Assembly (NCBI GenBank): GCA_029287335.1
Contig: JARFRI010000333.1
Span: 1-13,635, forward strand
DNA: 13,635 nt
Origin: Phycisphaera sp.
Lineage (GTDB): Bacteria; Planctomycetota; Phycisphaerae; Phycisphaerales; Phycisphaeraceae
Direction: 5' to 3'
The notes beneath the pieces were generated by a model, which ran no database searches, had not been told where the DNA came from, and saw only the letters and a list, made by a program, of their open reading frames with translations. Both the position numbers and the translations under genes were made by a program. Below are positions 12,780 to 13,635 of this stretch, in pieces. The stretch's first letter is position 1. Each line of letters starts with the position of its first letter.

Positions 12780-13635
12780 ATGATCTCCAAACGACGCGAG
12801 TTCGAAGTCATTGTCATCGGCGGCGGCCACGCGGGTGCGGAAGCAGCCTGGGCGGCCGCTAATATGCTGCATGCCGCCGGCGGGGGGCGCGTTGCCCTGA
12901 TCACGATGGACCCCAGCAAAACCGGCGCGATGTCCTGCAACCCTGCGATTGGCGGTTTGGCCAAAGGGCAGATCGTTCGAGAGATCGATGCGCTGGGCGG
13001 ACTCATGGGACTGGCGGCTGATGCCACGGGTATTCAGTTCCGAGTGCTCAACTCGAGCCGCGGCCCGGCGGTGCATGGCCCGCGATGTCAAAGCGACAAA
13101 TACGCCTATGCCCGCGAGGTTCAGCGGCTATTACACACCCGCCCCAACCTCGTCGAACTCGCTGGCCTTGTCGATGACTTCGTCATCGAAGCCGGACGAT
13201 GTGTCGGCGTGAAATACAAACCCGCTCCAACGGATGGTCCCGAGACGCCGACCGACGGGTGTTGCGGTGAATTCGGCAGTATCGATGATGCGGAAAAGCC
13301 GATCACGCTGCGTGCCAAGGCGGTCGTGCTGACCACGGGCACTTTCATGCGTGCCATCATGCACACCGGCGAGCAACAGGCCAAGGGCGGACGCGTGGGG
13401 GAGGGCACGGCCGAAGGCATCAGCGGCGCGCTCAAACGCTTAGGCTTTGAGCTAGGTCGGCTCAAGACCGGGACCCCGCCGCGCCTCGCCCGAGAGTCAC
13501 TCAATCTCGAAGGTCTTGAACAACAACCCGGCGATGACCAGCCCGTTCCATTCAGCGACATGACGGGTGACAACTTCCCGCCCATGGCGCAGACGCCCTG
13601 TTGGATCACCCATACCAGCGAACAGTCCCACGCCT
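12780..13635 (+). CDS. mnmG: tRNA wobble-uridine modification enzyme MnmG (GidA), N-terminal part (cut by window edge)
   Basis: The first 285 codons are present. MnmG, with MnmE, uses FAD and methylenetetrahydrofolate to install the (carboxymethyl)aminomethyl group on U34 of certain tRNAs. The N-terminal FAD-binding motif is VIGGGHAG (12-19), followed by MSCNPAIGG with conserved Cys53, the block GGLMGLAADATGIQFRVLN, and near the edge GRLKTGTPPR and TPCWITHT with Cys274, matching the second essential Cys of E. coli MnmG (Cys277). Two features differ from E. coli. The loop after the first helix carries extra Ala/Gly residues (LHAAGGGR), and about 25 extra residues (about 147-172) are inserted before LRAKAVVLTTGTF. 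The ATG at 12780 is the only Met before the FAD motif. No Shine-Dalgarno is visible. It follows the coiled-coil gene by 10 bases. Confidence 0.96.
   Translation, partial: MISKRREFEVIVIGGGHAGAEAAWAAANMLHAAGGGRVALITMDPSKTGAMSCNPAIGGLAKGQIVREIDALGGLMGLAADATGIQFRVLNSSRGPAVHGPRCQSDKYAYAREVQRLLHTRPNLVELAGLVDDFVIEAGRCVGVKYKPAPTDGPETPTDGCCGEFGSIDDAEKPITLRAKAVVLTTGTFMRAIMHTGEQQAKGGRVGEGTAEGISGALKRLGFELGRLKTGTPPRLARESLNLEGLEQQPGDDQPVPFSDMTGDNFPPMAQTPCWITHTSEQSHA

Noticed and set aside
1..13635. Mobile elements, prophage, CRISPR array or defence island
   Set aside because: No transposase, integrase, terminal inverted repeats, regularly spaced repeats or defence-type domains were seen; the genes are mostly housekeeping or planctomycete envelope genes.

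Overview
The window looks like an ordinary chromosomal stretch from a planctomycete, most likely of the Phycisphaerae type. The evidence is the adjacent pair of a PSCyt1/DUF1549/DUF1553 cytochrome-like protein and a Tat-exported DUF1501 protein, a hallmark of Planctomycetota and some relatives. A moderately high G+C content and many short, independently transcribed genes on both strands fit this. The class-level placement is inference. No transposase, integrase, phage gene, CRISPR array or plasmid function is visible.

Left part (1-2464): a truncated PlsC-like acyltransferase reads off the left edge on the minus strand. A polytopic TIGR02206/YwaF-like membrane protein is divergent from it and meets a convergent orphan SAM-dependent methyltransferase. 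A complete tRNA-Gly(UCC) gene follows. It faces a small minus-strand protein with a coiled coil and a winged-helix-like C-terminus.

Middle (2465-6715): a 284-base gap holds a possible small RNA with a terminator-like hairpin and a good extended -10 promoter. This promoter probably drives the two-gene PSCyt1/PSD1-DUF1501 operon, which encodes envelope proteins of unknown substrate.

Right part (6719-13635): folE2 (GTP cyclohydrolase IB, folate/queuosine precursor) and lon (ATP-dependent protease) diverge from a compact region. It contains two opposed, overlapping promoter-like elements and a long-range inverted repeat. A small secreted protein (minus) ends in a clear intrinsic terminator that overlaps the lon stop codon. 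It diverges from a PduO-type cobalamin adenosyltransferase across a perfect 13-bp palindrome that could be a bidirectional -10 element. Downstream of the adenosyltransferase are a coiled-coil envelope protein and, 10 bases later, mnmG (tRNA wobble-uridine modification), cut by the right edge. The last two probably share a transcript.

I did not find a convincing new multi-gene system. The items most worth checking are the coiled-coil/winged-helix protein, the candidate small RNA at about 2564-2646, the symmetric divergent promoters, the lon leader, the mnmG start region, and a strong excess of the palindrome CGATCG.
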